Positions 33,480-42,124 of a stretch of DNA of 64,000 nt are shown here, one piece after another (the first letter of the stretch is position 1; every line of letters starts with the position of its first letter). The DNA comes from Tenggerimyces flavus. Lineage in GTDB: Bacteria; Actinomycetota; Actinomycetes; Propionibacteriales; Actinopolymorphaceae. The notes beneath the pieces were generated by a model that worked only from the letters and a program-made list of their open reading frames with translations, did no database searches and had not been told where the DNA came from. The DNA lies in the NCBI RefSeq assembly GCF_016907715.1, contig NZ_JAFBCM010000001.1:5952001-6016000 (forward strand). Reading direction: 5' to 3'. A program made the translations under genes and the position numbers.

Positions 33480-35727
33480 GCCGCTCCTTCGCCGCCGCGT
33501 CCTCGTTCACCTTGCGCAAGGCCGCCAGCATCGTCGCCCGGTCGATCGGCAGTTCGCGTACGTCCGCGCCCGTCGCGTCGCGGATCGCGTTCGCTATCGC
33601 CGCCGCGACCGGAATGATCGGCGGCTCGCCGAGACCTTTCGCGCCCAGGTTGGTGAGGTTCGGGTCCGGAACATCCACCAGCTCGGCCACGATTTCCGGA
33701 ACATCGGCGATCGTCGGCATCCGGTACGCGTCGAGTGTCCGCGTCAGCACGGTCCCGGTCGCCGCGTCGAGCACCTGACGTTCGGACAACGTGCCGCCAA
33801 CGCCCTGGATGATCCCGCCCTCGATCTGCGACGACGCGCCGAGCGGGTTGATCACCCGGCCCACGTCGTGGATCGAGTACACCTTGTCCACCACGACCTG
33901 TCCGGTCTCGACGTCGACCGCGACCTCGACGACCTGGACACCGAAGGTGTGCACACCCATCCCCGCCGGGTTCGGCCCGCGGGCACCCTTGCCGAGAATT
34001 TGCGCGTTGCCGAGCAGGCTCAGCAGATCCGACAGCGGCCACGACTCGCCGTCGGTGGCGACGATCCGGCCGCCGGCAAGCCGCAAGGCCTCTGGCGTCC
34101 GCTCGTACCGCTGCGCCGCGATCTCGAGGATCTGTCGGGCCGCGTCGGCAGCGGCCGCACGAACCGCGGGACCCATCGATGGCGTGGTCGACGAACCTGC
34201 CGCGGCAACCGCGAACGGCCCGCGCGAGGTGTCGCCGAGCGACGTGTCGACCCGGTCGAGAGGCAGTCCGAGCTCCTCCGCGGCGATCTGCGCCATGACG
34301 GTCCTGCTACCGGTGCCGATGTCCTGCATGCCAGTGACGACCTGGGCCCGCCCGTCGGAGCCGATGCGGAGCCACGCGTACGCGGGCGGCCCGCCACCAC
34401 CGCCCCAGATCTGGCTCGCCATCCCCACGCCGCGCTTCCACGGACCCTTGCTACTGGCCTTGACCGTCTCGCGCCGCGCCCAGTGCGTCTCGGCGCGGCG
34501 GTAGCACTCGAGCAGGTTTTTCGACGAGTACACCCGTCCAGCGGCGGGGTCGCTGTCGGTGTGGTTGCGCCGCCGCAGCTCGAGCGGGTCGATACCCAGC
34601 CGGGCAGCGAGCTCGTCAACGAGGCATTCCATGCCGAACGTTCCCTCGACGAAGCCCGGCGCGCGGAACGACTCCATAGGTGGGGTGTTGAGCCGCGTCG
34701 GGTACTCGACGGTGCGGACGTTCGGGCAGGCGTACAGCGTCTGCATCGGGCCGGCGGTGCTGGCGTGCCAGCCGCTCCACCCGATGCAGGCGATGTAGTC
34801 ACCCTGCAACGCGGTGATCGTGCCGTCGAAGCGCGCACCGATCTTGAGCCGCTGGATGGTCGGGTTGCGGTTGCCGGAGGCGGTGGCCTCCTCGCGCCGG
34901 GTCAGCGCGCAGCGCACCGGACGCCCGGTACGGCGAGCCAGCTCGGCGGCGACGTAGGTGTAGTGGTGCGCGTTGTTCTTCGCGCCGAACCCGCCGCCCA
35001 TGTACTCGCAGACGACGCGGACGTCGTCGCGTTCCATGCCCAACGTGCGCGCGACCTCGTTGCGTACACCCCAGATGTCCTGCGTGGAGATGTAGACGGT
35101 GAGCTGCGGGCCCTCCCAGACGCAGACCGCCTGGTGCGTCTCGAGCGCGTTGTGCACGACCGACTGGGTGCGGTACTCCGCCTCGATCACCACGTCCGCG
35201 TCGGCCAGCGCCTGGTCGACGTCGCCGCGTTCGTGCGTACGGGGCTCCTGCAGCAGCTGCCCACGACGTACGGCCTCGTCCGGATCGAGCAGCGGCTCGA
35301 GCACCTCCCACTCGACGTCGATCAGCTCCAGCGCCGCCTGCGCCTCAGCGAGCGAGTCCGCGGCGACGGCCGCGACCGGCGCGCCGTGGTAGCCCGCGAG
35401 CTCGTCGAGCTGAGCAGCCTCGCCCGGCCCGAGAGCGCCACGGACGCCGGGTGCCGAGAGCGCGCGGGACAGGTCGATGCGACGGACGCGTGCGTGCGCG
35501 TACGGCGACCGCAGCACCGCGGCCTGCAGCAGGCCGGCTGGGCGGAGGTCGCCGATGTAGCGGGCCTCGCCGCGGGCTCGGGCCGGGCCGGACTTGCGCG
35601 GGGCGGGCTGGCCGACGACGGAGAGCGGTCCGCCGGGCCACTGGTCGAGCGCGTCCTCCTCGACGACGAGCCAGATGGTCTCGTACCTGCCCTCGACCTC
35701 ACGTTCGGTCTTGATCAGTCGCGCCAT
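33457..35727 (-). CDS. Molybdenum hydroxylase large subunit (xanthine dehydrogenase/aldehyde oxidase family)
   Basis: 756 aa from ATG 35727, overlapping the 2Fe-2S subunit gene by 13 bases. The N-terminal Ald_Xan_dh_C domain has GEARYIGDL and the Mo-cofactor region. Conserved stretches include [35 protein letters not shown] and [14 protein letters not shown]. The active-site Glu is in [20 protein letters not shown]. It binds molybdopterin cytosine dinucleotide and hydroxylates an aldehyde or N-heterocycle. No maturation gene (XdhC/MocA type) is in the operon. Confidence 0.92.
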   Translation of the reverse strand: MARLIKTEREVEGRYETIWLVVEEDALDQWPGGPLSVVGQPAPRKSGPARARGEARYIGDLRPAGLLQAAVLRSPYAHARVRRIDLSRALSAPGVRGALGPGEAAQLDELAGYHGAPVAAVAADSLAEAQAALELIDVEWEVLEPLLDPDEAVRRGQLLQEPRTHERGDVDQALADADVVIEAEYRTQSVVHNALETHQAVCVWEGPQLTVYISTQDIWGVRNEVARTLGMERDDVRVVCEYMGGGFGAKNNAHHYTYVAAELARRTGRPVRCALTRREEATASGNRNPTIQRLKIGARFDGTITALQGDYIACIGWSGWHASTAGPMQTLYACPNVRTVEYPTRLNTPPMESFRAPGFVEGTFGMECLVDELAARLGIDPLELRRRNHTDSDPAAGRVYSSKNLLECYRRAETHWARRETVKASSKGPWKRGVGMASQIWGGGGGPPAYAWLRIGSDGRAQVVTGMQDIGTGSRTVMAQIAAEELGLPLDRVDTSLGDTSRGPFAVAAAGSSTTPSMGPAVRAAAADAARQILEIAAQRYERTPEALRLAGGRIVATDGESWPLSDLLSLLGNAQILGKGARGPNPAGMGVHTFGVQVVEVAVDVETGQVVVDKVYSIHDVGRVINPLGASSQIEGGIIQGVGGTLSERQVLDAATGTVLTRTLDAYRMPTIADVPEIVAELVDVPDPNLTNLGAKGLGEPPIIPVAAAIANAIRDATGADVRELPIDRATMLAALRKVNEDAAAKERHGTAAAV

Positions 35728-36161
35728 CTGGTGATCGCCTCCTCGATCTTCGGGTACGCGCCGCACCGGCAGATGTTGCCGGCCATCGCGTGCCGGATCT
35801 CCTCGCGGCTGGGCTCGGGCTTCTCGGCGACGAGTGCGGCCGCCGACACGATCTGCCCCGGTGTGCAGAAGCCGCACTGCAGGGCGTCGGCGGTGACGAA
35901 CGCGTTGACGAGCGGATGGTCGCGAAGCCCCTCGATCGTGGTGATCTCGGCGCCGTCGAACTGATGAACGAGCGAGATGCAGGACAGCCGGGGCTTGCCG
36001 TCCGCGAGCACCGTGCAGGCTCCGCAGTGGCCTTCGCCGCAAGCGACCTTCGTCCCGGTCAGCCCGAGGTCGTCGCGCAGCACCTCGGCGAGCGTGCGCC
36101 CGATGGGCGCCCGCACGTCGACGCGCTGTCCGTTGATCCCGAGACGGACGGCTTCGGTCAT
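35715..36161 (-). CDS. Molybdenum hydroxylase [2Fe-2S] subunit
   Basis: 148 aa from ATG 36161. The plant-type ferredoxin cluster is [15 protein letters not shown] plus CISL, and the second cluster is [11 protein letters not shown] plus [11 protein letters not shown]; this is the full CoxS/XdhC-small-subunit pattern. There is no Tat signal, unlike PaoA, so the enzyme is probably cytoplasmic. First gene of the three-gene operon (2Fe-2S, Mo, FAD), divergent from the giant subtilase. Confidence 0.93.
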   Translation of the reverse strand: MTEAVRLGINGQRVDVRAPIGRTLAEVLRDDLGLTGTKVACGEGHCGACTVLADGKPRLSCISLVHQFDGAEITTIEGLRDHPLVNAFVTADALQCGFCTPGQIVSAAALVAEKPEPSREEIRHAMAGNICRCGAYPKIEEAITRWRD

Positions 36162-36402
36162 CGATCACCTCTCGTGGGGAAGCGCATTCCCGAGGCCCCC
36201 GACCGCGCGCTCATGTCGGGTGCAGCCTATCCCGCAGTATGCCAACGTGCCGCCAGGTCGCCGGAGAGAACGCCGGGCGTCGAAACCGTCGGAATCCTCG
36301 CATTGCCGACGCACCAGGCCCACGTGGCCGGATTACGCCAGTGGCGGTAATGCGCCGCGCGACGATCTGGTCGGACCCACCTCGGATCCCTACTGTCAAA
36401 AC

Positions 36403-39400
36403 GTGATTCGCCGCGTCACGGCCCTCGTTGCCCCTGCCCTGTTGGCAACGGCACTCGCCGTCCCCACGACCGCTTCAGCAGCGCCGCCCGTCACGGCCGA
36501 GCAGGCCGCACCGGCTCAGGCGAGGCAGGTGACGCTGCTCACCGGCGACCGGATCGCCTACCAGCGCGGGCCGGACGGCAGGGAGCGCGTCACGATCCAG
36601 CCGGCGCTTCGCGCGACCGGCCTCGCGCCGACGTTCGAGAGCCGGAGCGACGAGACGGGCTACTACGTCGTGCCCTCCGACGCCGCCGACGACGTCCGCG
36701 CCGACCGGCTCGACCAGGAGCTGTTCGACGTCCGCGAGCTCGCGAAGCTCCGGCCCGGCCCCACACCCGTGATCGTGACGTACGACGGCAAGCAAGCGCT
36801 CGCCAGGAACGCCGAGGCGCTGCCCGCGAGCACCGTCACCGCCGTCCTCCCCACCGTCTCCAGCGCCGCGATCAGCATCGACGACGCGACGGCGTTCTGG
36901 AACGCGTTCGCCCCCGAACGGCAGCGCAAGATCTGGTTCGACGCGCCCGTCCGCGCGAGCCTCGCCGAGAGCGTGCCGCAGGTCGGAGCACCAACGGTCT
37001 GGCAGGCCGGCTACGACGGCACCGGTGTGACGGTCGCCGTCCTCGACACCGGCATCGACCCGACCCACCCCGACCTCGCCGGCAAGATCGCGGCGAGCCA
37101 GAACTTCACCCCCGAGCCCAACGCCACCGACGGCAACGGCCACGGCACGCATGTCGCCGCCACCGCCGCGGGCCGGAAGGGTGTCGCGCCCGGCGCGGAG
37201 CTCGTCGTCGGCAAGGTCCTCAACAGCAACGGCTCCGGCGCGACCTCGTGGATCCTCGAAGGCATGGACTGGGCCGTCCGGTCCGGCGCGAGCGTGGTCA
37301 ACATGAGCCTCGGCGGCGGGTTCTCCGACGGCACCGACCTGATGAGCGAGGCCGTGAACCGCCTCACCGCCGAGACCGGCGTGCTGTTCGTCCTCACCGC
37401 GGGCAATGCCGGACCCGGAGACTCCACGATCACCTCACCCGGCGCGGCGACGTCCGGCCTCACGGTCGGCGCGGTCGACAAGCAGGACCGGATCGCGAGC
37501 TTCTCCTCCCGCGGTCCGCGCCGCGGCGACGGCGCGGTGAAGCCGGAGATCACCGCACCCGGCGTCGGCATCGTCGCGGCACGCGCCGCCGGCACCGACC
37601 TCGGCGACCCGGTGGACGAGCACTACACGTCGCTGAACGGTACGTCGATGGCCGCGCCGCACGTCGCCGGTGCCGCCGCGCTGCTCGCGCAGGCGCACCC
37701 GACCTGGCGCGCGACCCAGCTGAAGTCCGCGCTCGTCGGGAGCGCGCATCCGATCGACACGACCGGCTTCGCCCAGGGCGCGGGCCGGCTCGACGTCGCC
37801 CGCGCGTATGCCCAGAACGTCGCCGCCGACCCCGCGTCGCTCGGCTTCGGTGCGTTCTCCTGGCCGCAGTCCGACGATGACCCGGTCACGCGCACCGTCA
37901 CGTACCGCAACGACAAGCCAGCACCGATGACGCTCCAGCTGAACGTCGGCGCGAAGAACCTCGTCGGCGAGCCGGCACCCGCGAACGCGCTCACGCTGTC
38001 CGCCACCGAGGTCACTGTTCCGGCGAACGGCTCCGCTGCCGTCACCGTCACGCTCGATCCGCGGGTCGGCGACACCGGCGCGTTCGCCGGGCAGCTCGTC
38101 GCGATCGGCGGCGACACGGTCGTCCGAACGCCGCTCGGCTACTACAAGGCGGTGAAGTCGCAGCGGCTCACCGTCCGGCTCACGGGCTCCGCCGGGCAAC
38201 CGGCCGGCGGCAGTCTCGAGGCCGTCCGCATCGACAGCGCCGCTCCGACGAAGGACCCGTTCGTCGACACGATCTTCTCCTTCTACCCGGAGGACGGCGT
38301 CGCGACGATCGACCTGCCGGTCGGCGTGTACGACGTCCACGCGAAGCTCTACGAGCGGAACTTCACCCGTGACCACGTCACTCTCGGGATCGAGTCCGCG
38401 GTCGACCTCACGTCTACCGACGCCGCGCTGACGTTCGACGCGCGCGACGGCGTTCTGCAGCAGCCGAAGACCCGGGAGACCACGCAGCCGTTCGCGTCGT
38501 CGATCGGCTTCGTCTGGAAGCTCGCCGAGCGCGTCGCGTACGTCAACACGTTCACGGCCGCGCACGCTCCCGACACCGAGCTGCGCGCGATCCCCCAACG
38601 CAGCAAGCCGGATCCAGGCCGCTTCACGTTCGAGTCGCACTGGACGCTCGCGCCACCGATGGTGACGATGCAGGTCGCGGGCGGTCGCGTCCCGCCGATG
38701 TACCCGGTCTACTACGTCGTGCCGGACGCCGTGGAACGGTTGGACGGCGACTTCCGCATGCCACTGGTCGACGCCGGCGTGGGCGAGGCCGCGAGCTTCG
38801 CGGGGGCTGCCGGCAAGCTCGCGCTCGTGAGCCTTCCGGTGCCGGAGAAGGACCCGTACGGCTACCTGTTCGCCCAAGCGGAGAAGGCGATTCGCAACGG
38901 CAAGGCCGCCGGCGTGAAGGCCGTGCTGTTCGCGCTCGAGCTGCCGGGAGCGATCACGTTCCAACCCGTTCCCGTCCAGGGCGTCCGGCTGCCGGTCCTC
39001 TCGCTCCGGTATGCGGAGGGAGCGCGACTGCGCGAGCTGCTCGGGGCCGGACCGGTCCAGCTCGACGTACGTGCCAAGCCGACGTTGACGTCCACGATGC
39101 ACCTGCATTACGACCACCCGACCGGCATCCCGTCGACGCCACCTGCCCTTGTGCACCAGGCGAATCTGGCCGCGGTGCCGCTGTCCCTGCACGGCGACAC
39201 GAGCAGCCAGCTCAACCAGCTCGCGTTCTTCGCGCACAGCGAGCTGCCGACCGGATCGCTCACGCCGGTGGGCGTGTGGGGACCGCAGGAGCACACCGCG
39301 TACATCGGCCCGACGAGTGACCGCCTCGCCTGGAGCGGGTCCATGAACCACTACGCACCGGACGGGTCCTGGATCCAGGCGATGGGATCGGACGGGACGT

Positions 39401-40185
39401 ACGAACGGCGCGGCAGGACGCCGGCGGACCACTGGTTCGCCGGGCCGCTCGTGCCCGGCTCGTTCGACGTGCCTGCCGGCGAGCTGGGGCCGGCGTGGCC
39501 CGCACTGTGCGCGTTCTGCCGCGAGGGCGACCGGTTCCTCCCGACTGGCTTGGACGTCGACGCCGAGCCGCACCACTGGACACACACGCAGACCTGGCTG
39601 CACGAGGTGCATCTGTTCGCGGGCGAGGAGGAGCTCCCGCTCAAGGCGCTCTCGGAGGACTACTACGGCATCGGCTACTACCTGCTGCCGCCGCAGCCGG
39701 CGACGTACCGCCTGACCGACCGTTACGCCGACCCGCGCGGCGGCGGTCGCGAGGTGCGGACGAGCTGGACGTTCCACTCGGCCGGGAAGACCGCGCCCGG
39801 CTCGATCCCGCAGGGCTCCATGTGCGTGATGGGAAGGCTGGAGCCCACTGCCAGCTGCCGGTACGAGCCGTTGCTCAACGTGCGCTACCGGCTGGCGACC
39901 GCCCTGGACAACTCGATCGAGAGCGGGCGCACGCAGCGGCTCGAGGTGACCGTGCGCCACCACTCGCAGGCGGGCAGCGCTCCTCTGGCAGCGGCCGCGG
40001 TCTCCGTGTCGTACGACGACGGCGCCACCTGGCAGTCCGTCCGGGCCCGCGCGGGCGGCAACGGCACGTACCTCGTCGAGCTGCGGCCGAACGCGCCCGG
40101 GCAGCTCTCGCTCCGGGTCACGGCACGCGACACCGCCGGCAACGACGTCGACCAGCAGGTGATCCGCGCGTATCCGATTCGATGA
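36403..40185 (+). CDS. Giant secreted subtilisin-like protease (S8)
   Basis: 1260 aa from GTG 36403, chosen because a signal peptide (TALVAPALLATALAVPTTAS) starts there; the frame is open 5' of it without coding character. The catalytic triad is Asp215 (VAVLDTGID), His247 (GNGHGTHVAATAAG) and Ser415 (NGTSMAAPHVAGAAALL), with oxyanion Asn in TAGNAGPG. After about residue 470 come several hundred residues of beta-rich domains typical of large Streptomyces S8 proteins, with a CAFC pair near residue 1040. The gene is downstream of a 241-base divergent gap holding an imperfect inverted repeat (36332-36351). It probably degrades extracellular proteins. Confidence 0.9.
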   Translation: MIRRVTALVAPALLATALAVPTTASAAPPVTAEQAAPAQARQVTLLTGDRIAYQRGPDGRERVTIQPALRATGLAPTFESRSDETGYYVVPSDAADDVRADRLDQELFDVRELAKLRPGPTPVIVTYDGKQALARNAEALPASTVTAVLPTVSSAAISIDDATAFWNAFAPERQRKIWFDAPVRASLAESVPQVGAPTVWQAGYDGTGVTVAVLDTGIDPTHPDLAGKIAASQNFTPEPNATDGNGHGTHVAATAAGRKGVAPGAELVVGKVLNSNGSGATSWILEGMDWAVRSGASVVNMSLGGGFSDGTDLMSEAVNRLTAETGVLFVLTAGNAGPGDSTITSPGAATSGLTVGAVDKQDRIASFSSRGPRRGDGAVKPEITAPGVGIVAARAAGTDLGDPVDEHYTSLNGTSMAAPHVAGAAALLAQAHPTWRATQLKSALVGSAHPIDTTGFAQGAGRLDVARAYAQNVAADPASLGFGAFSWPQSDDDPVTRTVTYRNDKPAPMTLQLNVGAKNLVGEPAPANALTLSATEVTVPANGSAAVTVTLDPRVGDTGAFAGQLVAIGGDTVVRTPLGYYKAVKSQRLTVRLTGSAGQPAGGSLEAVRIDSAAPTKDPFVDTIFSFYPEDGVATIDLPVGVYDVHAKLYERNFTRDHVTLGIESAVDLTSTDAALTFDARDGVLQQPKTRETTQPFASSIGFVWKLAERVAYVNTFTAAHAPDTELRAIPQRSKPDPGRFTFESHWTLAPPMVTMQVAGGRVPPMYPVYYVVPDAVERLDGDFRMPLVDAGVGEAASFAGAAGKLALVSLPVPEKDPYGYLFAQAEKAIRNGKAAGVKAVLFALELPGAITFQPVPVQGVRLPVLSLRYAEGARLRELLGAGPVQLDVRAKPTLTSTMHLHYDHPTGIPSTPPALVHQANLAAVPLSLHGDTSSQLNQLAFFAHSELPTGSLTPVGVWGPQEHTAYIGPTSDRLAWSGSMNHYAPDGSWIQAMGSDGTYERRGRTPADHWFAGPLVPGSFDVPAGELGPAWPALCAFCREGDRFLPTGLDVDAEPHHWTHTQTWLHEVHLFAGEEELPLKALSEDYYGIGYYLLPPQPATYRLTDRYADPRGGGREVRTSWTFHSAGKTAPGSIPQGSMCVMGRLEPTASCRYEPLLNVRYRLATALDNSIESGRTQRLEVTVRHHSQAGSAPLAAAAVSVSYDDGATWQSVRARAGGNGTYLVELRPNAPGQLSLRVTARDTAGNDVDQQVIRAYPIR

Positions 40186-40203
40186 GGGCACTATGCTCGT
40201 CCC

Positions 40204-40701
40204 GTGTTGCAAAGGAGTCGCAACTACGGACCGCCTGCAGCTCGACCGGTTCAGGTCGAGGTGTACGCGTTCCGTGGCGTGCCCGGACTCGCGTACCGGC
40301 GGGTCGCGGGGCACCTCGGCGCGGGCGAGACGCCCGACCTCGCCGTGGCGCGACTCGTCGGCCTGCACGACGGCGACGCGCTGGTCCACTCGACCAGCTG
40401 GCGGCCGATGCCGGACGGGACGATCGTGCTGACGTACGCCGTCGCGCCGGAACCGCGGCCGGCCGAAACGGCAACCCCGCTGGAGGATCTGACCCTCGCG
40501 AGCGGCGACGAGCCGAGCCGGCCGACGCCGCCCGAGGTGACGAACGACCAGGTCGCGGCGCACGCGGTCCGGCACCTCGGCTTCCTGCTGGACACCGATC
40601 CGTCCGCCCGCGCGGCCCTCGAGCGCGACCCTGCGCTGACCGCGTTGCTCGCCGACCTTCCGCCCGCGCTCGCCGGCAAGCTCGCGACATCGAGTGCGTG
40701 A
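40204..40701 (+). CDS. Hypothetical protein
   Basis: 165 aa from GTG 40204, 18 bases after the subtilase stop. An N-terminal domain of about 80 residues (VYAFRGVPGLAYRRVAGHLG, then ALVHSTSWRPMPDGTIVLTY) is followed by a Pro/Thr/Glu linker and a C-terminal helix-rich segment (TNDQVAAHAVRHLGFLLDTD). It resembles conserved actinobacterial proteins without assigned function. No signal peptide or membrane helix. Confidence 0.6.
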   Translation: MLQRSRNYGPPAARPVQVEVYAFRGVPGLAYRRVAGHLGAGETPDLAVARLVGLHDGDALVHSTSWRPMPDGTIVLTYAVAPEPRPAETATPLEDLTLASGDEPSRPTPPEVTNDQVAAHAVRHLGFLLDTDPSARAALERDPALTALLADLPPALAGKLATSSA

Positions 40702-40762
40702 CGCGCCCCCTGCGCTCGGTCTACCTTCCATAGCGAGAGGGATCGAGCGCTAGGGAGCTTTA

Positions 40763-42013
40763 GTGGGGCTGCTCGCGTTGATGGGGTCGGGCGAGACGAG
40801 CCCGACGATGGTGCGCATCCATCGCGAGCTGGTCGAGCGGCTCGGCGTGCGGTCGCCGCAGGCCGTGCTGCTGGACGCGCCGTACGCGTTCCAGGAGAAC
40901 GTGGCGGGCATCTCGGCCAACGCGCAGAGGTACTTCCGCGAGAGCGTCGGCCTCACCGTGTCGGTCGTGTCGGAGCTGTCGGGCTTCCCCGACGCGGGGA
41001 TCGCGGCGTTGCGTACGGCCGACTGGGTGTTCTCGGGTCCGGGCAGCCCGTCGTACGCGCTGCGCTGCTGGCACGACGGCCCGTACGAACGCGCCCTGCG
41101 CGAACGGGTCCGTACCGGCATCGGCGTCACGCTGTTCGCCTCGGCCGCGGCGGCGACCGCCGGTGCGGTGACGTTGCCCGTCTACGAGGTCTACAAGGTC
41201 GGGGCGGATCCGCACTGGTTGCCCGGGCTCGACCTGCTCGGTGAGCTCGACCTGCCGGTTGCGTTGATCCCGCACTACGACAACAACGAGGGACGCAACC
41301 ACGACACGAGGTACTGCTACCTCGGCGAACGGCGACTCGCGGTGCTCGAGAAGGAGCTGCCCGACGATGCCGCGGTCGTCGGGATCGACGAGCACACGGC
41401 AGCGCTGATCGACCTCGAGACGTCGGTCGTCGAGGTCCTGGGCAAGGGCGGGTTGACGGTGCGGCGAGCGGGGCGCAGCACCGTCCTTCCGAGCGGAACG
41501 ACGTTGTCGCTCGACGAGCTGCGGCAGCTGCTTCGCGAGGCGAGGTCGGCGGTCCCGGCTGCGACCGGGCCGGTTTCGTCAACGACGGTTGCGGAGTCGC
41601 CGGAGTCGTTCACGTTGATGGAGCTCACGGCGGAGTGCGAAGTCCGCTTCGAGGCCGCGTTGTCCGAGCGCGACGCGTCGGCAATGACGCGGGCGATCCT
41701 CGATCTCGAGTCGGCGATCCGCGAGTGGGCGGCCGACACCGAGGAGGACGAGGGTACGAACCAGGCCGCCGACGCGCTCCGAAGCATGATCGTCCGGCTC
41801 GGATCCGTTGCGGACAAGGGCATCCGCGATCCGCGTACGGTGTTCGGCCCGATCGTCGAACCGCTCGTCGCGGTGCGCCGCCAGCTCCGCGAGGACTCGT
41901 TGTGGGAGTACGCGGACCAGGTGCGGGACGCGTTGGCCGCTGGTGGGATCGAGCTGCGCGACGGCCCCGACGGGACGGAATGGCACCTACAGACGGCTGA
42001 TCCGCTTCACTGA
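40763..42013 (+). CDS. S51/glutamine-amidotransferase-like protein fused to a CysRS-type C-terminal tail
   Basis: 416 aa from GTG 40763 after TAGGGAG. Residues 1-250 resemble cyanophycinase/S51-like class I glutamine amidotransferase folds: MGSGETSPTMVRIHREL, then DWVFSGPGSPSYALR, then LFASAAAATAGAVTLPVYEV, where Ser127 stands at the nucleophile elbow, and an IPHYDNNEG His block. After a Ser/Thr linker, residues about 285-416 end in EYADQVRDALAAGGIELRDG then PDGTEWHL, the pattern of the C-terminal domain of cysteinyl-tRNA synthetase (CysS/YqeB C-terminal type). The function is unknown. Confidence 0.75.
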   Translation: MGLLALMGSGETSPTMVRIHRELVERLGVRSPQAVLLDAPYAFQENVAGISANAQRYFRESVGLTVSVVSELSGFPDAGIAALRTADWVFSGPGSPSYALRCWHDGPYERALRERVRTGIGVTLFASAAAATAGAVTLPVYEVYKVGADPHWLPGLDLLGELDLPVALIPHYDNNEGRNHDTRYCYLGERRLAVLEKELPDDAAVVGIDEHTAALIDLETSVVEVLGKGGLTVRRAGRSTVLPSGTTLSLDELRQLLREARSAVPAATGPVSSTTVAESPESFTLMELTAECEVRFEAALSERDASAMTRAILDLESAIREWAADTEEDEGTNQAADALRSMIVRLGSVADKGIRDPRTVFGPIVEPLVAVRRQLREDSLWEYADQVRDALAAGGIELRDGPDGTEWHLQTADPLH

Positions 42014-42080
42014 CGCCTCGCGTCCAGATCCGGCCGACGAGGGTGGACACGTTCCCACACCGCGCTCATACTCTCCTGCA

Positions 42081-42101
42081 AGCATCCAATATACGGATGC
42101 T
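42081..42101. promoter_or_regulatory. Inverted repeat before the secreted glycosidase-like gene
   Basis: AGCATCC-AATATAC-GGATGCT (7-bp arms) lies 24 bases upstream of the ATG and inside an AT-rich island. It could be a repressor operator overlapping the promoter or a terminator for the upstream gene, since ATTTCTT follows. Confidence 0.45.
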
Positions 42102-42124
42102 ATTTCTTGAATACGGGAGATCGC

